A stretch of DNA of 60,338 nt from Nitrospira sp. GTDB lineage: Bacteria > Nitrospirota > Nitrospiria > Nitrospirales > Nitrospiraceae. Every line of letters begins with the position of its first letter. Position 1 is the first letter of the stretch. Positions 8,895-19,260 of the stretch are shown in pieces. The notes below the pieces were generated by a model. It was not told the DNA's origin. It ran no database searches and saw only the letters and a program-made list of their open reading frames with translations. Location of the stretch: positions 1 through 60,338 of the forward strand of contig JADYYH010000111.1 in NCBI GenBank assembly GCA_020853775.1, written 5' to 3'. Both the position numbers and the translations under genes were made by a program.

Positions 8895-10016
8895 CTAGTA
8901 AAACAGGGTCAACCGACGTCGCTTCACATTCAATAACAAACCCAAGGACGCCATCGTCATGATGGTCGCGCTGCCCCCATAACTCACCAGAGGAAGCGGA
9001 ATCCCGACGATGGGAAACATCCCTGCGGTCATGCCGATATTGACCACCACGCAAAAACACAACATGGCAACAATACCTGCCGCGAGTAACGCCCCGAGCG
9101 TATCCTTCGCACGCGCGGCTATTTCCAATGACACCCATATCAGCGCGATAAACAGCGCCAGCAGGACCAGGACACCGACAAAGCCCCATTCCTCCGCATA
9201 GACGGCGAACACGAAATCGGTATGGCCCTCGGGCAGGAACTTCAGCTGACTTTGTGTGCCGCCGTACAGACCCTTCCCCGAGAGTTCTCCGGAACCGATG
9301 GCAATTCTCGATTGCAGCGCATGATACCCCTTGCCTCCCGGATCATAATCGGGATCCACGAAGGCCATGACGCGTTCGCGCTGATAATCGTGCAATGATG
9401 CCCAGACCACTTCCCACACAAACGGGAAGAGCATGACGGAGAGCAGCAAAATGATGCCCAACGCCTTCGACCGGACACCGACCATCAATAACATGGCCGC
9501 ATAGACCGCCAAGAAGCTCAATCCACTGCCCAAATCCGGCTGCTTCAGGATCAACAACAAACCCGGCAATACAATGAGTCCCGGCAACACCACCCGGTGC
9601 AACCACCCCACACGCGAGGCACGGGAGTAATAGTTGGCCAGGACCAGAACCAGGACCAATTTCGCAAATTCAGACGGTTGAAACGCAAATGGCCCGATCG
9701 GAATCCATCGCTGCGCCCCGCGGCTCGATTTCCCCATGAACAACACGACCGCGAGCATGATCAAAATAACCGCGTAGGTCGGATAGGCCAGTCGCGCAAT
9801 CTTGTGATAATCGGAGAGATACATCACCAGAAACGCGACGGTTCCCAGCACAATCCAGACCAGTTGTTTGAGATAAAAGGGGAAGGCGGTGTCCTGAGAA
9901 TGCGTCACGCTGTAGATCGACAGCACCCCGACCGACAGGATGACGGCGATCAGCCCCATGAAACGAAGATCGAAACTATCCAACCCTCGACTGTCGATCA
10001 CCCGATCAATCATCAC
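8895..10016 (-). CDS. rodA: Rod-shape peptidoglycan glycosyltransferase RodA (SEDS)
   Basis: A 373-residue polytopic membrane protein of the SEDS family with about ten hydrophobic segments. Typical motifs are GAQRWIPIGPFAFQPSEFAK near residue 100 and the periplasmic loop GYHALQSRIAIGSGELSGKG near 230, with HTDFVFAVYAEEWGF after it. It polymerises lipid II glycan chains in the elongasome together with PBP2. The start codon overlaps the stop of mrdA by 4 bases, which fits translational coupling of the two partners. Confidence 0.96.
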   Translation of the reverse strand: MMIDRVIDSRGLDSFDLRFMGLIAVILSVGVLSIYSVTHSQDTAFPFYLKQLVWIVLGTVAFLVMYLSDYHKIARLAYPTYAVILIMLAVVLFMGKSSRGAQRWIPIGPFAFQPSEFAKLVLVLVLANYYSRASRVGWLHRVVLPGLIVLPGLLLILKQPDLGSGLSFLAVYAAMLLMVGVRSKALGIILLLSVMLFPFVWEVVWASLHDYQRERVMAFVDPDYDPGGKGYHALQSRIAIGSGELSGKGLYGGTQSQLKFLPEGHTDFVFAVYAEEWGFVGVLVLLALFIALIWVSLEIAARAKDTLGALLAAGIVAMLCFCVVVNIGMTAGMFPIVGIPLPLVSYGGSATIMTMASLGLLLNVKRRRLTLFY

Positions 10017-11896
10017 GTCTTCGGCCGCGCATCGACCGGCACGGCAGGCGACTTTGCCCGCCCGTTGGCCGGAGCCCCCTGCAGCACATGGGGATAGGCT
10101 TTCACATAGGCTTCAATGACATCCTTCGCCAAGGGCGCGGCAGCCGACCCACCATGCCCCATGTGCTCGGCGAGGACGACGACGGCAATGCGCGGCGCCT
10201 CCACCGGAGCAAAGGCCACAAACCACGCGTGGTCGCGGAGTTTTTTGGGGATATCCTTCTCAGGCCCCGTGCGTAACGCCGCCGTCTGCGCGGTCCCGGT
10301 TTTCCCCCCGATCGTCACCAACGGGGACTTGGCGCGCGTCGCCGTTCCTTTGGTCACCACGTCGGCCAGCGCGGACTTGATGAGTGCAAGGGTCGCCGGC
10401 TTGACCGCCACTTTTCCCCGCACTGTGGGTGGAAACTCGGCCCGGTCTCCGGTCATGCGGTTCATCACGGCCTGCACCAGGCGCGGCTTGATCGACAGGC
10501 CGTCGTTCGCCACCGTTCCGATCACACTGGCCATCTGCAAGGGCGTCACCGTGACATACCCCTGTCCGATTGCAGCGGAAATGGTTTCTCCGGGGTACCA
10601 GGGCTGATTGCGCGCCTTCTGTTTCCATGTGGTCGACGGCACGATTCCCACACGTTCTGACGGCAATTCGACGCCCGTCTCTTGGCCGAGCCCAAATTGC
10701 TTCGCATATTCGGCAATCGTGTCGATGCCCATGCGTTGGCCGACGGTATAAAAATACACGTCACAGGAGTGAATCAACGCTTCATTCATGTCCACGGATC
10801 CATGCCCGCCTTGTTTCCAGTCACGAAACAATCGATTGCCGAACTGATAGCCCCCATTGCACCGCACCATCGTCGAAGGCGTCACCGTGTTCGATTCGAG
10901 GGCGGCCGCCGCCATGACGACCTTGAATGTCGATCCGGGAGGATATTGACCTTGTGTTGCTCGATTATTCAGCGGCCGCCGTTCATTCTGAACGATCTCC
11001 ACCCATTGTTTGTTCGTCAATTCTTTGGACAACACATTCGGGTCGAACCCAGGGCGACTGGCCATCGCCAGAATATCGCCGTTCGTCGGATCCAGGGCCA
11101 CGATGGCGCCTGACTCCTCCCCCAAGAGGTCCTCAGCAATTTTTTGCAGCTTGGCATCAATGGTCAGATAGAGATCATCGCCCGCGAGGGGCTTATCGGA
11201 CACAATGGCGCGTTTTTCATGGCCGAGCGCATCCACTTCGACACTCTTTTGCCCGGCGCGACCGCGTACCTGCCGGTCGAACCATTTTTCCACGCCGTAC
11301 TGCCCGACGATGCTGCCCTGATGAAGATCTGCAAAATCCGGCTTTTCAAGTTGATCGGCTGACACTTCCCCGACATACCCCAACAAGTGCGCCGCCACAT
11401 CCCCCGCGGGATAGTTCCGTTGCGATTCCACCTGAATCATCACGCCCGGCAAGTCCAACCGGTGGGACTCGATCAGGGTCGCCTCGCGCAACGTCAGCCG
11501 GTCCTTCACCTTGCGAGGCTGCAATTTGCCGCCCCTTCCGGTCGACAGTTTTTTCTGAATCACTTCAGGGTCGAGGGTCAGGAGCGAGGCCAGTTGCCCG
11601 ACTAACGCCTGTCGATCCTTCACGTCTTCCAGCGTCACATACAAAGCAAAACTCGGCACATTGTTCGCCAGCAACACGCCGTTCCGGTCGAAAATCAGTC
11701 CACGCGCCGGTTCCAGCACCACGGAACGCGTCCGATTATTCTCGGACAAATCTCGATAATAGGGGCCTTCCCGAATCTGGAGATGCCACAAACGCAAGGC
11801 AAGCAACGCCACGACCAGCAGCAGCCCCACACGCAGGATGACCAGCCGCCGCTGAAGATCCAGGAGATCGGAATCGTTGAATCCTACCGTCGCCAT
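10013..11896 (-). CDS. mrdA: Penicillin-binding protein 2 (elongation transpeptidase)
   Basis: A 627-residue class B PBP. One N-terminal membrane anchor (about 18-38) is followed by the pedestal domain containing RNYPAGDVAAHLLGYVGEVS and by the transpeptidase domain. Active-site motifs are SxxK in YPPGSTFKVV (about 325), SCDVYFY (SxD, about 385) and KTGTAQ (about 533). It crosslinks peptidoglycan for side-wall growth and partners with RodA, whose gene overlaps it. It sits directly after mreBCD, the usual elongasome order. The tail after residue 600 is Pro/Ala-rich and variable. Confidence 0.96.
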   Translation of the reverse strand: MATVGFNDSDLLDLQRRLVILRVGLLLVVALLALRLWHLQIREGPYYRDLSENNRTRSVVLEPARGLIFDRNGVLLANNVPSFALYVTLEDVKDRQALVGQLASLLTLDPEVIQKKLSTGRGGKLQPRKVKDRLTLREATLIESHRLDLPGVMIQVESQRNYPAGDVAAHLLGYVGEVSADQLEKPDFADLHQGSIVGQYGVEKWFDRQVRGRAGQKSVEVDALGHEKRAIVSDKPLAGDDLYLTIDAKLQKIAEDLLGEESGAIVALDPTNGDILAMASRPGFDPNVLSKELTNKQWVEIVQNERRPLNNRATQGQYPPGSTFKVVMAAAALESNTVTPSTMVRCNGGYQFGNRLFRDWKQGGHGSVDMNEALIHSCDVYFYTVGQRMGIDTIAEYAKQFGLGQETGVELPSERVGIVPSTTWKQKARNQPWYPGETISAAIGQGYVTVTPLQMASVIGTVANDGLSIKPRLVQAVMNRMTGDRAEFPPTVRGKVAVKPATLALIKSALADVVTKGTATRAKSPLVTIGGKTGTAQTAALRTGPEKDIPKKLRDHAWFVAFAPVEAPRIAVVVLAEHMGHGGSAAAPLAKDVIEAYVKAYPHVLQGAPANGRAKSPAVPVDARPKT

Positions 11897-11935
11897 CGCT
11901 GTTCTGCCGGTCCCTTCTTAGAGACCGTGTCTCCG

Positions 11936-12436
11936 TTAGAGGGCTCCCTCCGTCACCATACGATCATCAGACCAACGTTGACGAAACACCAGATACAGTC
12001 CCGCGCCGACGGCCGCGTCGAGCCCAGCCTGCACCAGCACGGTCGACCGCACGCCCAGCCATACCTCATCCAGACCAGCCGGATTCATGGAATACAGAAA
12101 GACCGCGCTCGACAGGCAGGAAATGATCGCGAGGCCGGCTGTCATGACGGCGGGAGTGATATGCGCCATATGCCGCCCCGCCAGACCGGCGAGAAACCCG
12201 CTTCCGCCCTTCGTCATCACATTGATCCACAAATCTCCCGCAGACAACATGTCTTGAAAACATCCAAGAATGAGGCCGAGAATCAAACCATCAAGCTCTC
12301 CACCGAGAAACCCGACAAGACACGCCGCGATAAGGCCCAGGTCCGGACGCACACCAAATAGGCTGGCGTAATGCAACAAAGTCGTTTGCAAGGGGACCAC
12401 CACCAGCGCCAACAGCAGGTACAACAGAAACTTCAT
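11936..12436 (-). CDS. mreD: Rod-shape-determining protein MreD
   Basis: A 166-residue membrane protein with about five hydrophobic spans (starting MKFLLYLLLALVVVPLQTTL) and the loop FLGGELDGLILGLILGCFQD typical of MreD, which contacts MreC and PBP2/RodA in the elongasome. Sequence conservation in this family is low, so the call rests on the membrane pattern, length and position. Its start overlaps the mreC stop by 4 bases, and mrdA follows after 39 bp. Confidence 0.9.
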   Translation of the reverse strand: MKFLLYLLLALVVVPLQTTLLHYASLFGVRPDLGLIAACLVGFLGGELDGLILGLILGCFQDMLSAGDLWINVMTKGGSGFLAGLAGRHMAHITPAVMTAGLAIISCLSSAVFLYSMNPAGLDEVWLGVRSTVLVQAGLDAAVGAGLYLVFRQRWSDDRMVTEGAL

Positions 12437-13320
12437 GGCTTCTTTCTGTCTCCATGAATGGCCTGAAGCAGCTTCTGCGCCGCATCGGCATCCTCATAGG
12501 GAGCGGTGATGATAAGCACTTCGTCCAGCTTCGAGAGATCGACCTCCGGTTCGATTTCGGCGGACTGAAAGAGATCCCCTTCCGACTTTTCGACCTGAAT
12601 CAGGCTTCCGATAGCCAACCCTCGAGGAAACGCCCCGGTCAGACCCGAGGTCACCACACGATCGCCGGCCTGAACTCTCGATAACAGCGGAATGTACTTG
12701 AGTCGCGCGCGACCATGACTGGTACCTTCGACGATTCCCTCATCGCGAGTCCGCTGCACGACGCCGGCGATCGCATTGTTCGGGTCCGTGACTAATAACA
12801 CCACCGACGAGGTCGAATTGGTTTTCACCACCCGACCGACAACACCCGCGGGAGTGATCACACCCATTTCAGTCCGCACCCCGTCACCCTCGCCTTTATT
12901 GAGGATCATCCCTCGATACCAGTTGGTGGCATCGCGCCCGATGACCTGCGCCGCCAGGGTCTGCGACGGTGATTGCTGTTTAAAGTTCAGCAAGGCCTCA
13001 TAGCGTTGCACGGCCGTCACCGATTCGCGCAGCTGATTATTCTGCCCTTTGAGCAACTCGATGTCGCGATGCAGCTGCCGGTTTTCTTCGTGGACGCTCT
13101 GCAAGGCGACATAGCCGTTCCACATGTCGGCAAGGCCATGATCGACGGAGGAAAATGCGGCGAGCGGAAGACTGAGGACCTGCCCCAGTGGCCCGCCGAC
13201 ATACTGCAGCAACCTCTGGCTTTGACTAGGAAGAAGAAAGAGGGCGACGAGCAGACAGGCGAACAAGACGATGGCGAGACGCCGGGTGCCGTATGTTGAG
13301 CGCGATATAGCCATCCACAC
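12433..13320 (-). CDS. mreC: Rod-shape-determining protein MreC
   Basis: A 295-residue inner-membrane protein. It has a short cytoplasmic N terminus, one membrane span (about 14-31, LAIVLFACLLVALFLL), a coiled coil (about 70-105, VHEENRQLHRDIELLKGQ) and a periplasmic beta-barrel-rich region with RDATNWYRGMILNKGEGDGV and VVTSGLTGAFPRGLAIG. MreC links the MreB filament to PBP2 in the periplasm. It lies 12 bp after mreB and overlaps mreD, so the three are one unit. Confidence 0.95.
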   Translation of the reverse strand: MWMAISRSTYGTRRLAIVLFACLLVALFLLPSQSQRLLQYVGGPLGQVLSLPLAAFSSVDHGLADMWNGYVALQSVHEENRQLHRDIELLKGQNNQLRESVTAVQRYEALLNFKQQSPSQTLAAQVIGRDATNWYRGMILNKGEGDGVRTEMGVITPAGVVGRVVKTNSTSSVVLLVTDPNNAIAGVVQRTRDEGIVEGTSHGRARLKYIPLLSRVQAGDRVVTSGLTGAFPRGLAIGSLIQVEKSEGDLFQSAEIEPEVDLSKLDEVLIITAPYEDADAAQKLLQAIHGDRKKP

Positions 13321-13332
13321 TCGGGATGGAGG

Positions 13333-14412
<1,080 letters not shown>

Positions 14413-14430
14413 TCAGCAGTATCAAGGCAT

Positions 14431-14889
14431 TCAGTCCGATACATCCAGCTGCCCGCTCTCCAGCACTTGCGTCTTGGCAATTTCATCGCCCAACCGACGG
14501 CCTTGTTCGTTCCCGATGACCAACAACCCTTCCAGCGACAGTACCGCGCCCCACCCGATCCAACCCACATACGGAATTTCAAACGCCAGCTGTGCCAAAC
14601 CGCAGGGGAGATTACGAATAATCGACTCCCGGAATCCCGCCGGGTCCCGCGTGCGGGGGACGATGGTTTGAAGTCCGATCAACCGCTTTCCGACACTGCG
14701 ACCACCACCAAACCCGTCGGCCAACAGGAGATAGGCAAGTCCGGCCAGGACACCGATTGGAGAGACCAGTTTGCTCACCGCTGCAACGATCAGAAGATCG
14801 ATCATTTTTGCGATGAAGCGATTCAGCACCTGGGCCTTGGGATAGACGCCCAGTTCGACCGGGCCGCGCCCGATTGCCTCCTCCGCCAC
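14431..14889 (-). CDS. RDD-family membrane protein
   Basis: A 152-residue protein with the RDD signature: NRFIAKMIDLLIVAAV near the N terminus, GGRSVGKRLIGLQTI mid-protein and two to three hydrophobic spans. The frame stays open up to 15048, but a good sigma70 promoter (TTGTGC-17-TATAGT, 14914-14942) lies inside that extension. GTG at 14889 with GGGGAG 7 nt upstream is therefore the likely start. RDD proteins are poorly understood; some are implicated in ion exchange or in membrane assembly. Its place just before mreB may be a shared transcript rather than a shared job. Confidence 0.75.
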   Translation of the reverse strand: MAEEAIGRGPVELGVYPKAQVLNRFIAKMIDLLIVAAVSKLVSPIGVLAGLAYLLLADGFGGGRSVGKRLIGLQTIVPRTRDPAGFRESIIRNLPCGLAQLAFEIPYVGWIGWGAVLSLEGLLVIGNEQGRRLGDEIAKTQVLESGQLDVSD

Positions 14890-14913
14890 CGGAAATCTCC
14901 CCAATTCTTCGAC

Positions 14914-14942
14914 ACTATAGCAAATCTCGTTGACCTGCACAA
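14914..14942 (-). promoter_or_regulatory. Sigma70 promoter for the RDD-mre cluster
   Basis: On the minus strand, TTGTGC (14942-14937), a 17-nt spacer and TATAGT (14919-14914) lie 25-53 nt upstream of GTG 14889. It is the only good promoter noticed ahead of mreB and may drive the whole shape cluster. Confidence 0.5.
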
Positions 14943-15051
14943 ACAAAGTCGCAATCTTCTCCCACCCGCGCTCCACGCACTTCTTCCTCTTGCCTTTGTT
15001 GTCGTCGCCTGAGTAGAATCCGCGAAACCCTGCCGAGAAGAGGCGCATTCG

Positions 15052-15750
15052 ATGATCAAATTATTACGCGAAGCTGCACACGACTATCCGTGGTTCCTGA
15101 AGTCCATCATGGGCACGCTTGCCCTGGCGTTCGTCATTACGATGGGCTGGTGGGGATTCGGCGACCAAGCCGGCAATGTGGTGGCGTCGGTCGGGGATCA
15201 AGTCGTGCCGCTGGATGAATATCGTCGCGCCTATGAAAATACGTATCGTTTTTACAAAGACAAAGGCCAGAACGACATCAAGGATGAATTCCTCAAGCAG
15301 TTTGTGCTCGAACAACTGATCGATAACCGCATGTGGCTGCACGTGGCGAAGGAAATGGGGCTCACGGTCTCCGACGAAGATTTGCGGAAGGCCATCACGC
15401 AGCGAACAGAGTTTCAAAAGAACGGCAGTTTCGACCCTGAGTCCTATCGTCGGCTGCTGGCGGCCAATCGCTTGACCCCCGCATTGTTCGAGGCCATGGA
15501 AGCCAAAGACATTCTCACCAATAAAGCCCGGCTGGTCATCATGGACGCCGTAGCCCTGACACCGGCTGAACATGCAGAGGCTCAGACCCTGGTGGCGCGC
15601 GAAGGTGAATCTGATCCGGCCAAAGCCGCCCTTGCAAAGGAACGGGTCTTCCAGAACCTACTGTTCCAAAAACAGCAGCGGGCATTAATGGCCTATTCGG
15701 AATCGATGAAGAGCAAAGTTCCCGTGAAGATTCACAAAGAGCTCATGTAA
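15052..15750 (+). CDS. PpiD/SurA-N-like membrane-anchored chaperone without PPIase domain
   Basis: A 232-residue protein with a short cytoplasmic N terminus and one membrane span (about 17-38, SIMGTLALAFVITMGWWGFG), then a SurA/PpiD N-terminal-type helical domain (ASVGDQVVPLDEYRRAYENT, then QLIDNRMWLHVAKEMGLTVS and FDPESYRRLLAANRLTP). The architecture matches the first third of PpiD, but the parvulin domains are missing and the gene ends cleanly at 15750. It may act as a periplasmic holdase only. It diverges from the RDD gene, and its end overlaps the convergent queA by 8 bases. Confidence 0.75.
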   Translation: MIKLLREAAHDYPWFLKSIMGTLALAFVITMGWWGFGDQAGNVVASVGDQVVPLDEYRRAYENTYRFYKDKGQNDIKDEFLKQFVLEQLIDNRMWLHVAKEMGLTVSDEDLRKAITQRTEFQKNGSFDPESYRRLLAANRLTPALFEAMEAKDILTNKARLVIMDAVALTPAEHAEAQTLVAREGESDPAKAALAKERVFQNLLFQKQQRALMAYSESMKSKVPVKIHKELM

Positions 15751-16783
15751 CGGTAGGCACTCCCCTCGCGATCAACATCGCATCCCCGTAACTATAGAAC
15801 CGATATCGTTGAGCCACTGCCGCTTCGTAGGCAGCTCGAAGCGGTTCCAATCCCACAAACGCAGAGACCAGCATGAGTAGCGTCGTCCGCGGCAGGTGAA
15901 AATTCGTCACCAGCGCGTCGACGACCTGAAATTCAAACCCCGGTGTGATGAATAATTCGGCCGGTCCCTGAAACGGCTCGATACCGCGACCGCCACGACC
16001 CGCCGTCTCCAGCGCGCGCACGACTGTCGTCCCGACCGCCACCACGCGATTCCCTCGCTGTTGCGCCAGGCGAATCTGCTCGACCGTGCGCGCCGTCACA
16101 TCAACTTGCTCAGCCAGCATCCGGTGCTCTTCGATTCGATCGCTTTTCACGCTGCGAAAGGTGCCGGGGCCCACGTGCAACGTCACCTGCGCCAACTCAA
16201 TACCCTTGGCGACCAGAGCGTCCACCAACTGAGCCGTAAAATGAAGTCCCGCAGTCGGTGCCGCAATGGCACCCTCCTGCTGGGCAAACATCGTCTGATA
16301 CCATTGCTGATCGTCCTGCGAAGGCTCGCGCTTGATATAGGGAGGAAGCGGCATCGTCCCGGTCGCATGCATGAGGTCATAGACGCTCGTGACACCGGTT
16401 ACCTTCACAGTCGTCCTGGCCTGACTGCGCTCGACGATTTCCCCACAGCCGCCGCCTGAAAAATCAATCAGCGCTCCCGGCTTGAACCGTCCTTTGATCA
16501 GCACTTCCCACAGGCCCTGCCCCAGATCCTGCACAAACAGCAGGTCGAGCAGTTTCCCCGTCGGGCGCGTCCGGCCCGGCACTCGCGCCGGCATGACCTT
16601 GGTGTTGTTCACGACAATGAGATCCCCGGGTTGGAGTAGCAATGGAAGATCCGCCACCCGGCGATGCATCCGCGCGTGACTGCCGCGATCCATAACCAGC
16701 AACCTCGCATCATGGCGAGGCATCACCGGATGGTCGGCCACAAGCGCCGGATCAAATGGGAAATCGAACTCGCTGAGCAACAT
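15743..16783 (-). CDS. queA: S-adenosylmethionine:tRNA ribosyltransferase-isomerase
   Basis: A 346-residue enzyme of queuosine synthesis. It transfers and rearranges the ribosyl group of SAM onto 7-aminomethyl-7-deazaguanine at position 34 of tRNA to give epoxyqueuosine. Family landmarks are FDPALVADHPVMPRHDARLLVMDR at the N terminus, DLIVVNNTKVMPARV, PTAGLHFTAQLVDAL near 190, HVGPGTFRSVKSD, and NFHLPRTTLLMLVSAF near the end. Its ATG overlaps the stop of the spoIID-like gene by one base (TGATG), so it is the last gene of the leu-asd unit. Confidence 0.97.
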   Translation of the reverse strand: MLLSEFDFPFDPALVADHPVMPRHDARLLVMDRGSHARMHRRVADLPLLLQPGDLIVVNNTKVMPARVPGRTRPTGKLLDLLFVQDLGQGLWEVLIKGRFKPGALIDFSGGGCGEIVERSQARTTVKVTGVTSVYDLMHATGTMPLPPYIKREPSQDDQQWYQTMFAQQEGAIAAPTAGLHFTAQLVDALVAKGIELAQVTLHVGPGTFRSVKSDRIEEHRMLAEQVDVTARTVEQIRLAQQRGNRVVAVGTTVVRALETAGRGGRGIEPFQGPAELFITPGFEFQVVDALVTNFHLPRTTLLMLVSAFVGLEPLRAAYEAAVAQRYRFYSYGDAMLIARGVPTVT

Positions 16784-17991
16784 CAGGGGGTTGGAATGAC
16801 CGGCATCATCAACTGCGATACGGCCGAATTACGTAATTCAGTTCCAGGATAGTAATACTGCAGAATACTATTGTACGAATATCCGAGTTCAGCCAATTCT
16901 TTAGCGCCCCACTGGCACAGTCCCACTGCATGGCCTGCGCCGTAGCCGGCGAATACCACCTCGGCGCCGATCGATTCCACCTCGAATTGGGTGCTCGGAA
17001 TGACGGTATACCCCGCCGCCTTGCGAAGATCTTCGCCCCGTAACAGCGTCTCTCCGCCGGAATGCAAAATCCGCAAGCGCGCGACTCTCCCCGCACGACT
17101 GAAGGCGATGGGCGTAATCGTCGCGATGGTTCCCACCGCGAATCCCTGGTGGCGCAGATTTTTCTCGAGCTGTTCTATCTTCACACTGGCCTTCCACTGA
17201 TAATAGGGCGACTCCAGATCGAAGGGACACTCGACCCCCTTGAGGTACGGGAGATCTTTATTGGTCCAGACATTCACCGCATCTTCCGTCGGTCCGGCTG
17301 CGGTGGAAGAGAACGCGGCATAGATCGGCGCCTGCTGGTGCGTGACGACAATGCCTCTGGTCGATTCGACGGCATCTTCAACTCGATGATCGACCCCGGT
17401 GCGCCCCCGATACACCTGATCTTGAATGGTGGCCATGACGTCATAGTCCCGCGCGGCACTGAGCATTTTGTTATACAATGCGTAGGTCCGCGCTGCCACC
17501 GCCTGCACCTTCAACATTTCCGGATGCCAGGCAGAACTGACTTCCGACGGCACCACGCCTTTCACGTATTCCTCCAGATCCACCTGATTGACGACAACGA
17601 CCGCGTGCCCTTTTCGCGACACCCGCACGGTTCCGCTGATCGGAAGTGGGGTGCCTACGCCCCCTCCTTCTTTCCCTACGACCAGGGTCAGATTGTTCCG
17701 AAGGGAGCGGATAAGCACCTGCCCCCCCAGGATCCGTCGGCCGTCGATCTGTAATCCGTCGGCTCGCGCCGTGAGATGGATCGGTCCATGCAGCGTCTTC
17801 GTGTCGCCCGTCTCCGTTACCAGAGCCAGCTGGCCGTCCGATCGCACATCGACGAACGGCGCTTCCTGCACGAGTAAGACGCGAATGGATTCGGCTGACG
17901 CAGCAGGCGCGCAGACGAGGCCAACGAGCGCCATGACTCCGGCTGCGACGAGACTGATAACACGATGTGGAATCAGCGGCGAAAGATCCAT
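16783..17991 (-). CDS. SpoIID/LytB-domain exported protein
   Basis: A 402-residue protein with an N-terminal signal peptide (hydrophobic 11-30, ending ASAESIRV). The SpoIID domain spans about 120-370: YVKGVVPSEVSSAWHPEMLK with the putative catalytic Glu, then VQAVAARTYALYNKM, TEDAVNVWTNKDLPYLKGVE, and GYGAGHAVGLCQWGAKELAE near the end. In endospore formers SpoIID is a lytic transglycosylase. In non-sporing Gram-negatives such proteins are probably cell-wall amidase or lytic enzymes of unknown role. It overlaps DUF2905 upstream by 19 bases and queA downstream by one. Confidence 0.85.
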   Translation of the reverse strand: MDLSPLIPHRVISLVAAGVMALVGLVCAPAASAESIRVLLVQEAPFVDVRSDGQLALVTETGDTKTLHGPIHLTARADGLQIDGRRILGGQVLIRSLRNNLTLVVGKEGGGVGTPLPISGTVRVSRKGHAVVVVNQVDLEEYVKGVVPSEVSSAWHPEMLKVQAVAARTYALYNKMLSAARDYDVMATIQDQVYRGRTGVDHRVEDAVESTRGIVVTHQQAPIYAAFSSTAAGPTEDAVNVWTNKDLPYLKGVECPFDLESPYYQWKASVKIEQLEKNLRHQGFAVGTIATITPIAFSRAGRVARLRILHSGGETLLRGEDLRKAAGYTVIPSTQFEVESIGAEVVFAGYGAGHAVGLCQWGAKELAELGYSYNSILQYYYPGTELRNSAVSQLMMPVIPTP

Positions 17992-18227
17992 GAAAGGATA
18001 TAGAACACGACGCTCAACAGAATGCTGAGCACAAGACTGGTTGCAATCGGCACGTAGAGACTGAATCGCTCTCGCGTAATCGACAGGTCACCGGGCAACC
18101 GACCAATCCATCCGAAGGCCGCGCCGGCACTGGGCCATCGTTCAACCAGCGTCAGCAGCACTCCAACGCCGGCCAGGACCAGTCCTGCGATGATGAACAG
18201 CCGACCGATCCCGTTCCAGGCATCCAT
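17973..18227 (-). CDS. DUF2905-family small membrane protein
   Basis: An 84-residue protein with two hydrophobic spans (about 9-27 and 61-81) around the diagnostic loop IGRLPGDLSITRERFSLYVP. The family is widespread, short and of unknown function. It lies 3 bp after asd and overlaps the spoIID-like gene by 19 bases, so it is tightly coupled in this operon. Confidence 0.85.
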   Translation of the reverse strand: MDAWNGIGRLFIIAGLVLAGVGVLLTLVERWPSAGAAFGWIGRLPGDLSITRERFSLYVPIATSLVLSILLSVVFYILSWIFRR

Positions 18228-18230
18228 AGT

Positions 18231-19253
18231 TCATTGTATCAAACATTCGGCAATTTGAACGGCATTCAGCGCGGCGCCCTTCCGGAGGTTGTCGCTGACG
18301 ACCCACAGATTCAATCCATTCGCGATCGACTCATCGACTCGCACCCGTCCGACATAGACCTCGTCTTTGCCGGAGACATCGAACGGCATCGGATAGAGCT
18401 TCTTCACCGGATCGTCATAGACAACCACCCCTGGCATCTCGGCGATAGCCGCCCGGGCATCGTTGGCTTTCAACGGACGCTCGAGTTCCACGTTGATCGC
18501 TTCGGAATGGCAGCGCAGCACCGGGACACGCACGGTGGTCGCGGTGACTCGGAGCGAGGGCATGTCCAGAATCTTCCGCGTCTCCTGGACAATCTTGACC
18601 TCCTCCGAACAATCCCCGCCGTCCCCGAACGACCCAACTTGCGGCAAGAGGTTAAAGGCGATCTGATAGGGGTAGACCTGCACCTTCACATCCTGAAAGG
18701 AAATCAGCGCCTTGGTCTGGTCCACCAATTCATCCATGGCGGCCGAGCCGGTCCCGGACACGGACTGAAAGGTGGTCACAACGACCCGTTTGATCCCCGC
18801 AACATCGCGCAACGGCTTGAGGGCCATCACTAATGGAGTGGTCGTGCAGTTGGGAATGGCCACGATCCCGCGCGACATGGATCGGAGCGCCGAGGCATTG
18901 ACCTCCGGCACAACAAGAGGCACATTCGGATCCATTCGGAAAACCGCGCTGTCGTCAATCACGACGACCCCCGCCGCACCCAATCGAGCCCCATAGTCCC
19001 GGCTGATGGCGTCGGTGGCGGAGATAAAGGCAATGTCCACTCCGGCAAAGGAAGAGGCCTCCGTCAGCTCCTCTACCTTGTACTCTTTGCCCTGACACGT
19101 GAGCACGTCGCCGGCCGAACGCTTCGACGCAAAGAGCCGCAGCGACTCGATCGGAAAATTGCGTTCTTCCAGAATCTCGAGACTTTCTTTTCCGACCGCC
19201 CCGGTTGCTCCGAGCACCGCCACCGTATAGGCCTGTTTTTTCTTCAACATCAT
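18231..19253 (-). CDS. asd: Aspartate-semialdehyde dehydrogenase
   Basis: A 340-residue enzyme that reduces aspartyl phosphate to aspartate semialdehyde for lysine, threonine and methionine synthesis. Motifs are the NADP loop VAVLGATGAVGKESLEILEE, the catalytic Cys in GIVAIPNCTTTPLVMALKPL (about 130) and a His/Arg segment at VRVPVLRCHSEAINVELERP (about 240). The frame is open to 19313, but AAGGA just before ATG 19253/19250 and the stop of the NHL gene at 19261 favour this start. Confidence 0.95.
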   Translation of the reverse strand: MMLKKKQAYTVAVLGATGAVGKESLEILEERNFPIESLRLFASKRSAGDVLTCQGKEYKVEELTEASSFAGVDIAFISATDAISRDYGARLGAAGVVVIDDSAVFRMDPNVPLVVPEVNASALRSMSRGIVAIPNCTTTPLVMALKPLRDVAGIKRVVVTTFQSVSGTGSAAMDELVDQTKALISFQDVKVQVYPYQIAFNLLPQVGSFGDGGDCSEEVKIVQETRKILDMPSLRVTATTVRVPVLRCHSEAINVELERPLKANDARAAIAEMPGVVVYDDPVKKLYPMPFDVSGKDEVYVGRVRVDESIANGLNLWVVSDNLRKGAALNAVQIAECLIQ

Positions 19254-19260
19254 GCTGTCC

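Noticed and set aside
10927-11841. 304-codon plus-strand frame opposite mrdA
   Set aside because: Arg/Pro/Ser-rich antisense shadow of PBP2.
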